A DNA stretch of 64,000 nucleotides from Paracoccaceae bacterium (GTDB taxonomy: Bacteria; Pseudomonadota; Alphaproteobacteria; Rhodobacterales; Rhodobacteraceae), in contig JAGWAS010000002.1 of the NCBI GenBank assembly GCA_021296235.1, forward strand, positions 62,001 to 126,000, in the 5' to 3' direction. Below, piece by piece: positions 42,843-51,963 of the stretch (position 1 is its first letter; every line of letters starts with the position of its first letter). The translations under genes and the position numbers were made by a program. The notes under the pieces were generated by a model. It made no database searches and was not told where the DNA came from. It saw only the letters and a list, made by a program, of their open reading frames with translations.

Positions 42843-43748
42843 TCACGTTCGGGAATGCGTACGCGCCTCGTTGCGGATGTTAAGGTAGTTCGCGGTCAGG
42901 ATGATGAGGCCCCCAACAACAGTGAAGCTATCGATTGCCTCGGAATAGAGAAGCAAGCCGACAACCATGATCAACGGAAGGCGAACGAAGTCAAATGGCA
43001 TGACAACGACGGCCGGTGCAAGCCTCAGCGCACTCGTGAGACAGTAGTGCGCCGCAACGCCGGCAATGGAAACGACAATGAGGGGAAGGGCGGTCGCACG
43101 AGACGGAAGAACAAAATCGCCGTCATGACCGGCCAGCACAATTGCAAACGCGAATTGCATTGACGTCATCCAAAAGAGCACACTGATCACATCGGCATGC
43201 CTGACAAGCATGCGTGTTGCAACTGCAGAGCCTGCGAATCCAACGGCGCAGAGCATCGCTGCATGAAGTCCGGGAGAAAACTCGATGATCCCCGGTCTTG
43301 CGACAATCATTATCCCCAAAAATCCAACAGCGAGTGTGACGATTCTGCTAACCGTAATTCGTTCATTCAGGAATAATGGGGCAAGGATCGCAGCCCAGAT
43401 TGGAGTTGAAAATTCGAATGCAAAGACCTGGGCAAGCGGAATGGTTGCGACCGCGTAGAACCAAAGGTTCGTCGCCGCGAAATGAAGCACGTTTCTGGTG
43501 GCATGGAGGCGAAGGTTACTGAATGCAATCCGGTTCAGCCTTCCGGTCAAACCGGCAAGCGACAGAACAATGACGAAACCTGCAAATGAACGATAAGTCA
43601 TCAGTTCAAATGTATCGAGTTCGAAACTGGCTTCCCGGCCAGCAACCGCCATGCAGGTGAACGAGATGACTGTGCCGCTCATCCAAACGCCGGCTCGGAA
43701 AGACGGTGGAAGCCGTTCGATGAAGCCTGATGGCCCTTTCAGTTTCAT
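42843..43748 (-). CDS. EamA/DMT-family transporter
   Basis: A ten-helix drug/metabolite-family permease of about 301 residues from ATG 43748. Two EamA repeats are visible: the first with TCMAVAGREASFELDTFEL and FAATNLWFYAVATIPLAQVFAFEFSTPI in part, the second with LTSALRLAPAVVVMPFDFVRLP. The PLAQVFAFEFSTPIW segment is typical of the SAM/riboflavin-like DMT subgroup, but the substrate is unknown. A GTG at 43778 in frame is another start. It lies 40 bases after guaA on the same strand and about 100 bases before the P-loop gene. Confidence 0.85.
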   Translation of the reverse strand: MKLKGPSGFIERLPPSFRAGVWMSGTVISFTCMAVAGREASFELDTFELMTYRSFAGFVIVLSLAGLTGRLNRIAFSNLRLHATRNVLHFAATNLWFYAVATIPLAQVFAFEFSTPIWAAILAPLFLNERITVSRIVTLAVGFLGIMIVARPGIIEFSPGLHAAMLCAVGFAGSAVATRMLVRHADVISVLFWMTSMQFAFAIVLAGHDGDFVLPSRATALPLIVVSIAGVAAHYCLTSALRLAPAVVVMPFDFVRLPLIMVVGLLLYSEAIDSFTVVGGLIILTANYLNIRNEARTHSRT

Positions 43749-43788
43749 GGGGATTGAAACTCTGCTTTGACGGTCCACTCCGAACCGG

Positions 43789-45348
43789 TCATTCCCATTC
43801 GATGGTTCCGGGCGGTTTGGACGTAATGTCATATGCGACCCGGTTTATGCCCCGAACTTCATTTACGATCATGTTGGAAGTTTCAGAAAGGAATTCGTGA
43901 CTGAACCGAAAGGTATCGGCCGTCATCCCGTCAACGCTGGTTACGGCGCGCAACACGCAAACAAACTCATATGTTCTGTTGTCACCCATGACACCGACTG
44001 TTTGAACCGGCAGCAGCACAGCAAACGCTTGCCAAATCTTGTCATAGAGCCCGTGCTTGCGGATTTGATGGATGAAGACGGCATCCGCTTCCCTGAGGAG
44101 CTCAAGTTTCTCCCTTGTAACCGCGCCTGGGCACCTGATCGCGAGGCCCGGACCGGGAAAGGGATGTCTTTCGACAAACTCATTGGGCATGCCGAGTTCG
44201 ACGCCTAATTTCCTGACCTCGTCCTTGAACAGTTCCCGAACCGGTTCAACCAAGCGAAGTCCGAGTGTTGCCGGCAAGCCGCCAACATTGTGGTGCGACT
44301 TTATGGTTGCCGACGGTCCCCCGGTCGCACTTACCGATTCGATTACATCGGGGTAGAGTGTGCCTTGCGCAAGAAACTCGACGCCCTCCATGCCGGCGGC
44401 GCATTCCGAAAAGACATCGACAAACAATTTCCCGATCATCTTTCGTTTGTCCTCAGGGTCGGTTTGCCCTGAGATTGCATCCATGAATTTCTCTTCTGCA
44501 TCAATGTGTAAGAGCGGAATGTTGTAGTGCTCACGGAACAGGCTCACCACTTCCTTCGCCTCACCCTTGCGAAGGAATCCGTGGTCGACGAACACACAGG
44601 TTACCTGTCCGGGCACCGCCTGATGCAGCAGGAGGGCAGTAACGGCAGAATCGACCCCGCCGGAAAGGCCGCAGATGACCTTGCCGGACCCGACTTGCTT
44701 CCTGATCTTCCCGATCGCCTCGTTCCTGAAGGCCTTCATTGTCCAGTTGCAACTGAATCCAGAGATGCTTGCAAAATTCCGCAGGAATTCAGTTCCGTTT
44801 GGCGTGTGGTGAACCTCGGGATGAAACTGCAATCCGTAGAAATTTCGTTTTTGGTCTGCCACGATTGCCAGTGGCGCGTTCGGCGAGCACCCAACAACGC
44901 CAAAACCCGGTGCGAGTTCGGTTACCCGATCGCCGTGAGACATCCAAACCATTTCCGTACCGTCAGCAAAAAGCCCGTCGAAGAACACGTCATTGCCGGA
45001 ATCGGAACTCTTGGCCACAACAGCGCGCCCGAATTCTCTGTGATGCCCCGCTTCAACCCGGCCGCCCAATTGCGCCATCATCACCTGCTGACCATAGCAG
45101 ATTCCAAGCAAGGGGATTCCCAGTTCGTAGATGGAGGGCGGTGGACAGGGATGACCTGGTTCGGCAGCGCTGCCAGGTCCACCTGAGAGAATGATTGCCT
45201 TCGGCCTGAATGTTGTTCTGACGAAGCTCTCGGTTACCGATTGGAACGGGTGAATTTCGCAGTAAACACCAATTTCACGCAATCTCCGGGCAATCAGTTG
45301 AGTTACCTGACTCCCAAAGTCGATGATCAACATCCGTTCTTGATTCAA
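43789..45348 (-). CDS. guaA: GMP synthase (glutamine-hydrolysing)
   Basis: Converts XMP to GMP with glutamine. The 519-residue protein has the class I glutamine amidotransferase domain (LLGICYGQQ with the catalytic cysteine, [10 protein letters not shown] histidine and glutamate), the ATP-pyrophosphatase loop [10 protein letters not shown] and the C-terminal dimerisation domain ending KPPGTIEWE. The start is TTG 45348: AGGAG lies six bases upstream, and the resulting [14 protein letters not shown] fits the family better than the ATG five codons in. Divergent from the MttB-type gene across 275 bases that I find otherwise empty. Its purine role links it with purC, purB and gpt. Confidence 0.96.
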   Translation of the reverse strand: MNQERMLIIDFGSQVTQLIARRLREIGVYCEIHPFQSVTESFVRTTFRPKAIILSGGPGSAAEPGHPCPPPSIYELGIPLLGICYGQQVMMAQLGGRVEAGHHREFGRAVVAKSSDSGNDVFFDGLFADGTEMVWMSHGDRVTELAPGFGVVGCSPNAPLAIVADQKRNFYGLQFHPEVHHTPNGTEFLRNFASISGFSCNWTMKAFRNEAIGKIRKQVGSGKVICGLSGGVDSAVTALLLHQAVPGQVTCVFVDHGFLRKGEAKEVVSLFREHYNIPLLHIDAEEKFMDAISGQTDPEDKRKMIGKLFVDVFSECAAGMEGVEFLAQGTLYPDVIESVSATGGPSATIKSHHNVGGLPATLGLRLVEPVRELFKDEVRKLGVELGMPNEFVERHPFPGPGLAIRCPGAVTREKLELLREADAVFIHQIRKHGLYDKIWQAFAVLLPVQTVGVMGDNRTYEFVCVLRAVTSVDGMTADTFRFSHEFLSETSNMIVNEVRGINRVAYDITSKPPGTIEWE

Positions 45349-45623
45349 CTGTTGCTCCTAGGCCCTGCCGACGATCACATTGCGGAAATGTTGCCTTGCT
45401 TCAAACCACACGCAAACCCGGAACATGCACCAATCTGGTCCATGGTTTGCCACAGGCACATCCTTGTTGGGCAAATAACCGAACACACGGTGGAATTCCA
45501 GTTTTGTCACATCCGCAAGGTCCCAACGAAGTTGCCAATCGGCGGCGAAATTGCGATTGTCGCCGACCAGTCACTGCAGTTGGAGTTTGCTGCAGTTTCA
45601 CCGGATTTCGGAGGCATGAATTG

Positions 45624-47168
45624 ATGACAGCAGAAGAGGGTGCACGCCGCGGTCGCCGGGGAGGTGGGGCAGCACGGCGTTCGGAACGAACCAGGGTTCG
45701 AATTGAGTCGCAAAAATACATAGAACGCAACATTCCTGATTTCGAGTTGCTTTCGACTGAGGCGATCGAGCTTATTGAACACAATGCCGAAACAATTCTT
45801 GAGGAAATCGGTGTCGCCTTTCCCGACAATCCGAATGCCCTTAACCGGTGGCGGCAGGCCGGCGCCGAGGTGCAGGGCGACCGGGTCAGAATTCCGCGTG
45901 GTCTGGCCCGGAAACTCTGCTCAACCGCACCGCATTCGATTGTCCAACATGCACGCAACCCGGAGAAATCGGTCGTGATCGGCGGACGTTCCCTTGTTCT
46001 TGCGCCAGTCTACGGACCGCCATTTGTGCGGGATGTTGAAGGAGGGAGACGCTATGCGACGTTGGAGGATTTCCAAAATTTCGTAAAACTTGGCTATATG
46101 TCGAAATGGCTGCACCATTCCGGGGGAACGGTATGCGAGCCCACTGACGTTCCAGTCAACACGCGACATTTGGACATGCTTCATGCCCATATCACCCTGT
46201 CCGACAAACCGTTCATGGGTTCGGTTACGGAGCCATCGCGTGCCGAGGACTCGGTAATGATGGCTCGTTTGCTGTTCGGTCACGATTTCACCGAGAAAAA
46301 CACCGTGCTTTTGTCCCTGATCAACATCAACTCACCGTTGACATTTGATTCGATCATGATGGGAGCATTGGAGGTTTATGCCGCCGCAAATCAGGCCTGC
46401 ATCGTTTCGCCCTTTATTGTTGGCGGTGCCATGTCCCCGGTTTCAGTTGCAGGAACGCTCACCCAAGCCTTGGCCGAGGTGTTGGCCGGCATTGCCTACA
46501 ATCAATTGATTAGGAAAGGTGCTCCAGTGGTATTTGGAGCATTTGTTACCTCAATCGACATGAATTCAGGTGCGCCGACCTTTGGAACACCTGAGGCCAG
46601 CCAAATCGTCTATGGAGCCGGGCAGCTTGCCCGCAGATTGAACTTGCCGTTTCGGTCCGGCGGAAGCCTATGCGGGTCGAAGCTGCCAGATGCTCAAGCG
46701 GCATATGAATCGGCCAACACACTGAATTGTGCGTTGCTTGCCGGTGTAAACTTCATGCTGCATTCTTGCGGTTGGCTGGAAGGCGGCCTCGTCAGTTCCT
46801 ACGAGAAATTCGTTATGGACGCGGATCAATTGGGGGTTCTCCACAGATTGGCCAACACAGTTGATCTCAGCAACAATGGGCAGGCGATGGAGGCAATCAG
46901 GGAGGTTGGCCCGGGAGGTCATTTCCTTGGATGCGCCCACACGCAGCAGAATTTCCAAACGGCGTTTTGGCGCACCGAATTGTTGGACTACAAACCGTTC
47001 GAAACTTGGCAGGAGGAGGGCGGTCGCGACACACAAACTCTTGCGGGCCAACGCGTGCGACAGATGCTTGACAACTACCAACCACCTCCGATTGACAGCG
47101 GAATCAATGAGTCACTCCACGAATTCATCCGTCGCAGGAAGGAGTCGATGGCAGGCAGCAAGGCGTAG
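45624..47168 (+). CDS. Trimethylamine methyltransferase (MttB) family protein, non-pyrrolysine
   Basis: MttB-superfamily barrel that moves a methyl from a quaternary or tertiary amine to a corrinoid protein. The 514-residue product from ATG 45624 (GGAGG nine bases upstream) has a basic N-terminus (RRGRRGGGAARRSER), ILEEIGVAFPDNPNAL, GGTVCEPTD, TEPSRAEDS and GAFVTSIDMNSGAPTFGTPE in part, with GGSLCGSKLPDAQAAYES following. No in-frame TAG occurs, so it is the non-pyrrolysine form, whose known members demethylate glycine betaine, carnitine or proline betaine. The B12 partner could be the corrinoid protein at 18.3 kb. No methyltransferase 2 gene adjoins. Convergent with amtB. Confidence 0.88.
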   Translation: MTAEEGARRGRRGGGAARRSERTRVRIESQKYIERNIPDFELLSTEAIELIEHNAETILEEIGVAFPDNPNALNRWRQAGAEVQGDRVRIPRGLARKLCSTAPHSIVQHARNPEKSVVIGGRSLVLAPVYGPPFVRDVEGGRRYATLEDFQNFVKLGYMSKWLHHSGGTVCEPTDVPVNTRHLDMLHAHITLSDKPFMGSVTEPSRAEDSVMMARLLFGHDFTEKNTVLLSLININSPLTFDSIMMGALEVYAAANQACIVSPFIVGGAMSPVSVAGTLTQALAEVLAGIAYNQLIRKGAPVVFGAFVTSIDMNSGAPTFGTPEASQIVYGAGQLARRLNLPFRSGGSLCGSKLPDAQAAYESANTLNCALLAGVNFMLHSCGWLEGGLVSSYEKFVMDADQLGVLHRLANTVDLSNNGQAMEAIREVGPGGHFLGCAHTQQNFQTAFWRTELLDYKPFETWQEEGGRDTQTLAGQRVRQMLDNYQPPPIDSGINESLHEFIRRRKESMAGSKA

Positions 47169-47179
47169 TTCCGTCTCCG

Positions 47180-47218
47180 ATGCCCCGGCGTTCGTCAAAC
47201 TAACAAGCACCGGGGCAT
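47180..47218. terminator. Inverted repeat between the convergent MttB-type and amtB genes
   Basis: ATGCCCCGG (47180-47188) and CCGGGGCAT (47210-47218) pair perfectly over nine bases with a 21-base loop. No T-run follows on either strand, so a Rho-independent terminator is not proven, but the position between convergent stops fits a bidirectional stop or mRNA 3'-end stem. Confidence 0.45.
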
Positions 47219-47245
47219 TGAATCACTCGAACCAAACGTTCGCGG

Positions 47246-48430
47246 TTACGAGGAGAAATCGTAAGCGCGTTCGCCGTGGATGGCCATGTCAAGACCGCTG
47301 GCCTCATCCTCGGCGGAAACCCTCATTGGGATGACGAGTCCGACCAGCTTGACCAGAATCGCGGTTATTGCGATGGTGTAGGTGCCAACGATTGCCAAGG
47401 ATCCCAGTTGAGCAACCCATGAGGCATCCCCGACAAACACGGCGATCATTATGATTCCAAACATGCCGCCGACGCCATGAACCGCGAAAACATCAAGTGT
47501 GTCGTCGATTTTCAGCATGTTCTTGACGAAGCCGACAGCCACCTGACAGAGAATTCCGGCAATGCCACCAATGATAAGCGCCTCAACCGGATTCACGAAT
47601 CCTGAAGCTGGCGTGATTGCGGCAAGCCCGGCAATGGTGCCGGTTACCATGCCGACAAGCGACGCCTTGCCGTATTTTAGCTTCTCCCAAAGAATCCAGG
47701 TCAACGACGCAGTCGCCGCGGATATGTGGGTTGCCGTCAGTGCCGAGGCTGCCCCACCATCTGCAGCAAGTTGCGATCCGCCATTGAAGCCGAACCAGCC
47801 CACCCAGAGCATGGCAGCGCCAATCATGACCACGACGGGGCTGTGCGGAGGTTTTGACTTGTCGCGCCGCGGTCCGAGAAGGAGAGCTATGACGATTGCG
47901 GCAATGCCGGCCGTCTCGTGAACAACGATGCCACCGGCAAAATCCTTGACTCCAGTTTCGCCGAATATTCCGCCATCTCCCAGCATTCCGCCGCCCCAGA
48001 TCCAAAAAACGACCGGTGCGTAGCAGAGCAGCATCCACAGGCCGGAGAAGATCAGAACGAACCCAAATCCGATGCGTTCAACAAATGCGCCGACTATCAG
48101 GGCCGGCGTGATGATCGCAAAGGTCATCTGAAAAGCAAAGAACAGGAGTTCCGGCAGAGTTCCGGCCAGCGCGTCAGGTCCGACCCCGATCAGGAACGCC
48201 TTTTCCAATCCGCCCCAAAGGGATGACTCTTGTGGACCGAATGCGATTGAGTAGCCAACCGCGAGCCACAGGACGCTCATGAGGCAAGCAATTCCGTAGC
48301 ACTGCATGAAAACACTCAGTATGTTGCGCGCCCTTGCAAGTCCGCCATAGAACAATGCCAGTCCTGGCAACGTCATGAACAACACAAGCGCCGTAGCAAC
48401 TATGATCCAGGCTGTATCCGCTCCATTCAT
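47246..48430 (-). CDS. amtB: Ammonium transporter
   Basis: Trimeric ammonium channel of the Amt/MEP/Rh family. The 394-residue protein begins MNGADTAWIIVATALVLFMT, without an extra signal peptide. It carries the pore features: FYGGLARARNILS, WIWGGGMLGDGGI, the first pore histidine in VHETAGIAAI and the second in VHGVGGMFGI. A short C-terminal tail (AEDEASGLDMAIHGERAYDF) is the region that binds GlnK in homologues, yet no glnK gene is adjacent. GGAGAGG lies just ahead of the ATG. Two palindromes occur in its leader. Control by the NtrBC system encoded 3 kb away is plausible. Confidence 0.95.
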   Translation of the reverse strand: MNGADTAWIIVATALVLFMTLPGLALFYGGLARARNILSVFMQCYGIACLMSVLWLAVGYSIAFGPQESSLWGGLEKAFLIGVGPDALAGTLPELLFFAFQMTFAIITPALIVGAFVERIGFGFVLIFSGLWMLLCYAPVVFWIWGGGMLGDGGIFGETGVKDFAGGIVVHETAGIAAIVIALLLGPRRDKSKPPHSPVVVMIGAAMLWVGWFGFNGGSQLAADGGAASALTATHISAATASLTWILWEKLKYGKASLVGMVTGTIAGLAAITPASGFVNPVEALIIGGIAGILCQVAVGFVKNMLKIDDTLDVFAVHGVGGMFGIIMIAVFVGDASWVAQLGSLAIVGTYTIAITAILVKLVGLVIPMRVSAEDEASGLDMAIHGERAYDFSS

Positions 48431-48449
48431 TTTCCTCTCCCGGACTTCC

Positions 48450-48481
48450 AGAATTCAATTCTGCCCGGTTTGTTCCGAACA
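48450..48481 (-). promoter_or_regulatory. Two palindromes in the amtB leader
   Basis: AGAATT-C-AATTCT (48450-48462) and TGTTC-C-GAACA (48471-48481) are perfect inverted repeats around one base, with centres 20 bases apart. They lie 20-50 bases before the amtB start, so they could be regulator sites overlapping the promoter. I see no sigma-54 -24/-12 element. Confidence 0.35.
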
Positions 48482-48544
48482 GGCCAACTCAAAAGCAACG
48501 CGTAATTCAGCCCCGTCCAAAATTCCATACCGGATTCGTTTTTG

Positions 48545-49039
48545 TTACCTGCGCACATCATGACGATGGATGAGTTGCAACAGCATGCCGATCGCATGTT
48601 CGACTGAACGGGAACGAACCTGATCTCTTCCAAGTGGTCCGAACTCCATGGTCTGTGTTTCAATCACTTGATCCGGACCGGCAACGGAAAAGCAAACGCG
48701 ACCTTCCGGTTTGAATTCGGACCCACCGGGACCGGCAATTCCCGTAACTGAGGCAGCAAAATCGGAGCCCGTTTTTCTGAGTGCCGATCGGGACATGTCT
48801 GCCGCGACCTCGCAGGAAACAGCCCCGAAAGCCTGAATGGTTGCCTCGTCAACTCCCAGGAGGTGGATCTTGGCTTGATTGGAGTATACTACGTAACCGC
48901 AATCAAACACATCCGAACTTCCCGGAGTTTCCGTCAGGGCAGCTGCGAGCAAACCGCCCGTGCAGCTTTCTGCGGACGCAATTCGCCAACTGTTTCTGCG
49001 GCAAACTTCAAGCAAAGTGGCCAAACTCACGGAATCCAT
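48545..49039 (-). CDS. pncC: Nicotinamide-nucleotide amidase (CinA C-terminal domain family)
   Basis: Deamidates NMN to NaMN in pyridine nucleotide recycling. The 164-residue protein is the stand-alone CinA C-terminal domain, with the catalytic AESCTGGLLA segment, YVVYSNQAK, GAVS, and VTGIAGPGGSEFKPEGRV in order. Its ATG lies within the 3' end of pgpA (13-base overlap), so ispDF-pgpA-pncC form one operon, an order seen in Rhodobacterales. Confidence 0.93.
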   Translation of the reverse strand: MDSVSLATLLEVCRRNSWRIASAESCTGGLLAAALTETPGSSDVFDCGYVVYSNQAKIHLLGVDEATIQAFGAVSCEVAADMSRSALRKTGSDFAASVTGIAGPGGSEFKPEGRVCFSVAGPDQVIETQTMEFGPLGRDQVRSRSVEHAIGMLLQLIHRHDVRR

Positions 49040-49521
49040 CCCAGCATCATCCCGGAAACGCCGATCAATGCAAGTATGGTGCCGGCTGTAGCTCCGGCCA
49101 AAATGTCATCAAGCATTATTCCGGTCGCACCTGCCAACTTGTCCGCTCGGCCGATGAACCAAGGTTTCCAAATATCCAAGATGCGAAACAGCAAAAATCC
49201 GGTTAGCCATCCGAAAATCATGTGCTCGGTTTCCGCTGTCTCCGACAAGTCGAACCACAAAGACACCGGAAGCAACGCAATGAGCTGACCCGCAACTTCG
49301 TCGACGACAACCCAAGGCGGATCGCTCTCTTCATCTTCAAATTGGCCGTCAAGGGACCAAAAGCCAAATGCCGTTGCGGCAGCGGCCGACATCAACAGCA
49401 ATGACGCCCCACCGAGTTCGTGCAGGCCAAGCGCCAAGAGTGCGGCGGCGAGTGAACCCGCTGTGCCCGGAGCGAACGGGCACCGGCCAACGCCAAAAAA
49501 CACTGCCACCGAATGTTTCAA
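49027..49521 (-). CDS. pgpA: Phosphatidylglycerophosphatase A
   Basis: Membrane phosphatase that makes phosphatidylglycerol. The 164-residue product starts at TTG 49521, which overlaps the ispDF stop as TTGA, and reads MKHSVAVFFGVGRCPFAPGT, matching the family GxGxxPxAPGTxGS start. The DPPWVVVDEVAGQLIAL acidic motif and RILDIWKPWFIG follow, with membrane segments between. Another GTG three codons in is possible. The longer frame to 49638 lies inside ispDF and is not real. Confidence 0.92.
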   Translation of the reverse strand: MKHSVAVFFGVGRCPFAPGTAGSLAAALLALGLHELGGASLLLMSAAAATAFGFWSLDGQFEDEESDPPWVVVDEVAGQLIALLPVSLWFDLSETAETEHMIFGWLTGFLLFRILDIWKPWFIGRADKLAGATGIMLDDILAGATAGTILALIGVSGMMLGWIP

Positions 49522-50666
49522 ATTTTGGTCAACGTCGCCACTGCATGCGCAGCAATCCCCTCGCCGCGACCAGTGAAACCCAACCCCTCCGAGGTCGTTG
49601 CCTTTATTCCAATGAGCGCGATCGGAATTTCCAGGCAAGTTGCGATGCGCTCCCTCATTGATTTGGAATGTGGTGCGATTTTTGGCTCCTCGCAGACGAT
49701 TGTGCAGTCAACTCCGGAAATGGAGTAACCCAGTTTTGTGGCCCGCTCAGCCGCGTGCTTCAGAAAAATCATGGAGTCGGCCGCCCTCCATTGCTGGTCG
49801 TCCGGTGGAAACCATTTTCCGATGTCCCCGTCTGCAAGACCGCCATAAATGGCGTCCGCCAGCGCATGCGTGGCGACATCTGCATCCGAATGGCCCTTTA
49901 GCGATCGGTTGAAAGGGATCTTGACACCGCACAGAATTACACCGTCGCCGGATTCCAAACGGTGGACATCATAACCAAATCCGGTTCGGGTTTCCCCTTT
50001 TCGGGAAATGAGATCTTCACACAGCGACATGTCATCCGGATACGTAATTTTCAAATTTCGGACGGAACCAGCAACCGATTTCAGGCGCATTCCGAACTTG
50101 AGGGCGACCGCCGCATCGTCAGCCGCATCACCGGAGAAGTTGCGATATGCCTCGAGGATGGGTTTGAATGCAAAACCCTGCGGTGTTTGGGCTCGGCATT
50201 TGTCAGTGCGTTCGAATGATCCGTCGAGATATCCCGAGTTTACCTGCCAAAGGGCATCGGTTACCGGAAGGACTGGTATCACGGCATCATGCGCATCAAA
50301 ATTTGCCACAATGTCGTCGATCAGACTTTCAGGCAAAAACGGTCTTGCACCGTCGTGGATAAGAACATGTGTCGGCGAGACCGTGAGCAACGCTTCAAGT
50401 CCCAATCTAACCGACTGCAATCTGGTTGAACCGCCATGAACCAATTCAACCGGTTTGCGCAATTCAGGTTCCACAACCCGCCGGAACATCTGTTCATGAT
50501 CCGGCGAGACAACTGCAATGCAGCCCGCCACCTTCTGATGATCAAGCAGTGCGTTGAGTGCTTGCGACAGCACGCTGGATCCGCCGAGCATCGAAAATTG
50601 CTTCGGCATGTCGAGCCCGGCACGGATTCCGGAGCCGGCAGCAACCACCAGTCCACGAACGTTCAT
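49518..50666 (-). CDS. ispDF: Bifunctional MEP cytidylyltransferase / MECDP synthase
   Basis: Carries two non-consecutive steps of the non-mevalonate isoprenoid route. The N-terminal IspD half has VRGLVVAAGSGIRAG, a nucleotide-binding loop, HDGARPFLP and TPQGF. The C-terminal IspF half (from about residue 228) has GFGYDVHRLE with metal-binding Asp and His, LKGHSDADVATHALADAI and ATTSEGLGFTGRGEGIAA in two parts. The fused form is typical of alphaproteobacteria. A TTG one codon upstream (50669) is an alternative start. It heads the ispDF-pgpA-pncC operon and is divergent from ntrB; dusB, usual here, is absent. Confidence 0.95.
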   Translation of the reverse strand: MNVRGLVVAAGSGIRAGLDMPKQFSMLGGSSVLSQALNALLDHQKVAGCIAVVSPDHEQMFRRVVEPELRKPVELVHGGSTRLQSVRLGLEALLTVSPTHVLIHDGARPFLPESLIDDIVANFDAHDAVIPVLPVTDALWQVNSGYLDGSFERTDKCRAQTPQGFAFKPILEAYRNFSGDAADDAAVALKFGMRLKSVAGSVRNLKITYPDDMSLCEDLISRKGETRTGFGYDVHRLESGDGVILCGVKIPFNRSLKGHSDADVATHALADAIYGGLADGDIGKWFPPDDQQWRAADSMIFLKHAAERATKLGYSISGVDCTIVCEEPKIAPHSKSMRERIATCLEIPIALIGIKATTSEGLGFTGRGEGIAAHAVATLTKI

Positions 50667-50883
50667 CAATTGCGACTCTGCCTTGGTTCAGATTGTTTTC
50701 AGTACACGCGGTTCCGGAAATTCTCAATTGGCCGTGTCGATTGATCTCGCCGGAAATCCGGACCATGTCCCAGGGGCTCCGTCGGAACACCTGTTCCGTC
50801 GGGCATGAAACGGCACATTCATTGAATTTCCGTGGACTATTGGCTATCTGTTGCACTGGAATGCGCCCGGCAAGGCGGCGCGG

Positions 50884-51963
50884 GTGGCTTTGCTGCGGAG
50901 AGGAAGGCTGGCGGAGAAATTCTGGACTTCGTTGCCGGTCGCTACCTTGGCCGTCGACGGGGATGACAAAATCGTTGACATGAATCCGGCGGCGGAACTG
51001 CTGCTGAACCGATCCCTCAGATCAATTCGGGGCCAGAGCTTTCTCGGGTTGGCAGTCAACGCCGACAAGATGCGTGCGAGTTTTGACGAGGTTCGGGCTC
51101 GGCAATCTCAGTTGCTTCTGGATGATGTCAACCTTTCGCTGGACGGACGTTACGTCATGGACGCCTCGCTGCATGTTGCTCCACTTTCCGACTTTTCTGG
51201 GCATCTCCTGATCTGCATCAGATCAAGGGATGTTGAGGAGCGGATAGGTCGCGGAAAACGGTCAAATACCGCGGCGCGCTCAGCAACCGGGATGGCGGAG
51301 CTGCTCAGCCACGAGATCAAGAATCCATTGACGGGGATTCAGGGCGCCGCACAGTTGCTGTCGGTGCGCGCATGTGATGAAGATCTTGAGTTGACACAAT
51401 TGATCGTTGCCGAAACCCACCGCATTCTAAGACTGCTTGGGCAGGTGGAGCAGTTCGGTCGCACCAAGATTCTCGAGATCAAGCCGTTGAACATTCATGA
51501 TGTCCTTGATCGCGCTTGCCGTGTCGGCAAGGTGGGATTTGCGGCTGGCACCAGGTTTGAAACCGACTTTGATCCATCGCTCCCGCTGATCAGCGCGGAC
51601 GAGGACAAGCTGATGCAGGTGTTCCTGAATTTGATCAAGAACGCCAGCGAGGCGATTGGTGAATTTGGTGATACAATCAGGATCAAAACCTACTATGACG
51701 ATTTTCTGCGGATCGACACCGGAAACGGCAAACGAACGGCACTTCCGGTCCAAGTTGACATTATCGACAATGGCCGAGGTATCGAGCCGGATCTGGCCCC
51801 GAACATTTTTGAGTTGTTCGTGAGCGGCCGCATAAACGGAAGCGGCCTTGGGCTTGCCTTGGTATCCGCAATCCTTGCTGAGATGGGTGGCTGGGTGAGC
51901 TTTGAATCGGAACCCGGAAAAACGGTCTTTCGCGTTTCGCTTCCGGTTGCGGAGGTCAACTGA
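50884..51963 (+). CDS. ntrB: Nitrogen regulation sensor histidine kinase NtrB
   Basis: NtrB (GlnL) phosphorylates or dephosphorylates NtrC according to PII signals. The protein has an N-terminal PAS-type domain (FWTSLPVATLAVDGDDKIVD), the phosphoacceptor helix with LLSHEIKNPLTGIQGAAQLL in part, and the ATPase domain with LNLIKNASEAI, DIIDNGRGIEP and GSGLGLALVSAI. It is cytosolic, with no membrane segment. No ATG is near the start: GTG 50884 and TTG 50851 are both in frame and the choice is uncertain. Its stop TGA shares bases with the ntrC ATG. Confidence 0.93.
   Translation: MALLRRGRLAEKFWTSLPVATLAVDGDDKIVDMNPAAELLLNRSLRSIRGQSFLGLAVNADKMRASFDEVRARQSQLLLDDVNLSLDGRYVMDASLHVAPLSDFSGHLLICIRSRDVEERIGRGKRSNTAARSATGMAELLSHEIKNPLTGIQGAAQLLSVRACDEDLELTQLIVAETHRILRLLGQVEQFGRTKILEIKPLNIHDVLDRACRVGKVGFAAGTRFETDFDPSLPLISADEDKLMQVFLNLIKNASEAIGEFGDTIRIKTYYDDFLRIDTGNGKRTALPVQVDIIDNGRGIEPDLAPNIFELFVSGRINGSGLGLALVSAILAEMGGWVSFESEPGKTVFRVSLPVAEVN

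Noticed and set aside
45624..47168. Pyrrolysine-type MttB with read-through TAG
   Set aside because: The reading frame has no internal amber codon; it belongs to the non-pyrrolysine group.
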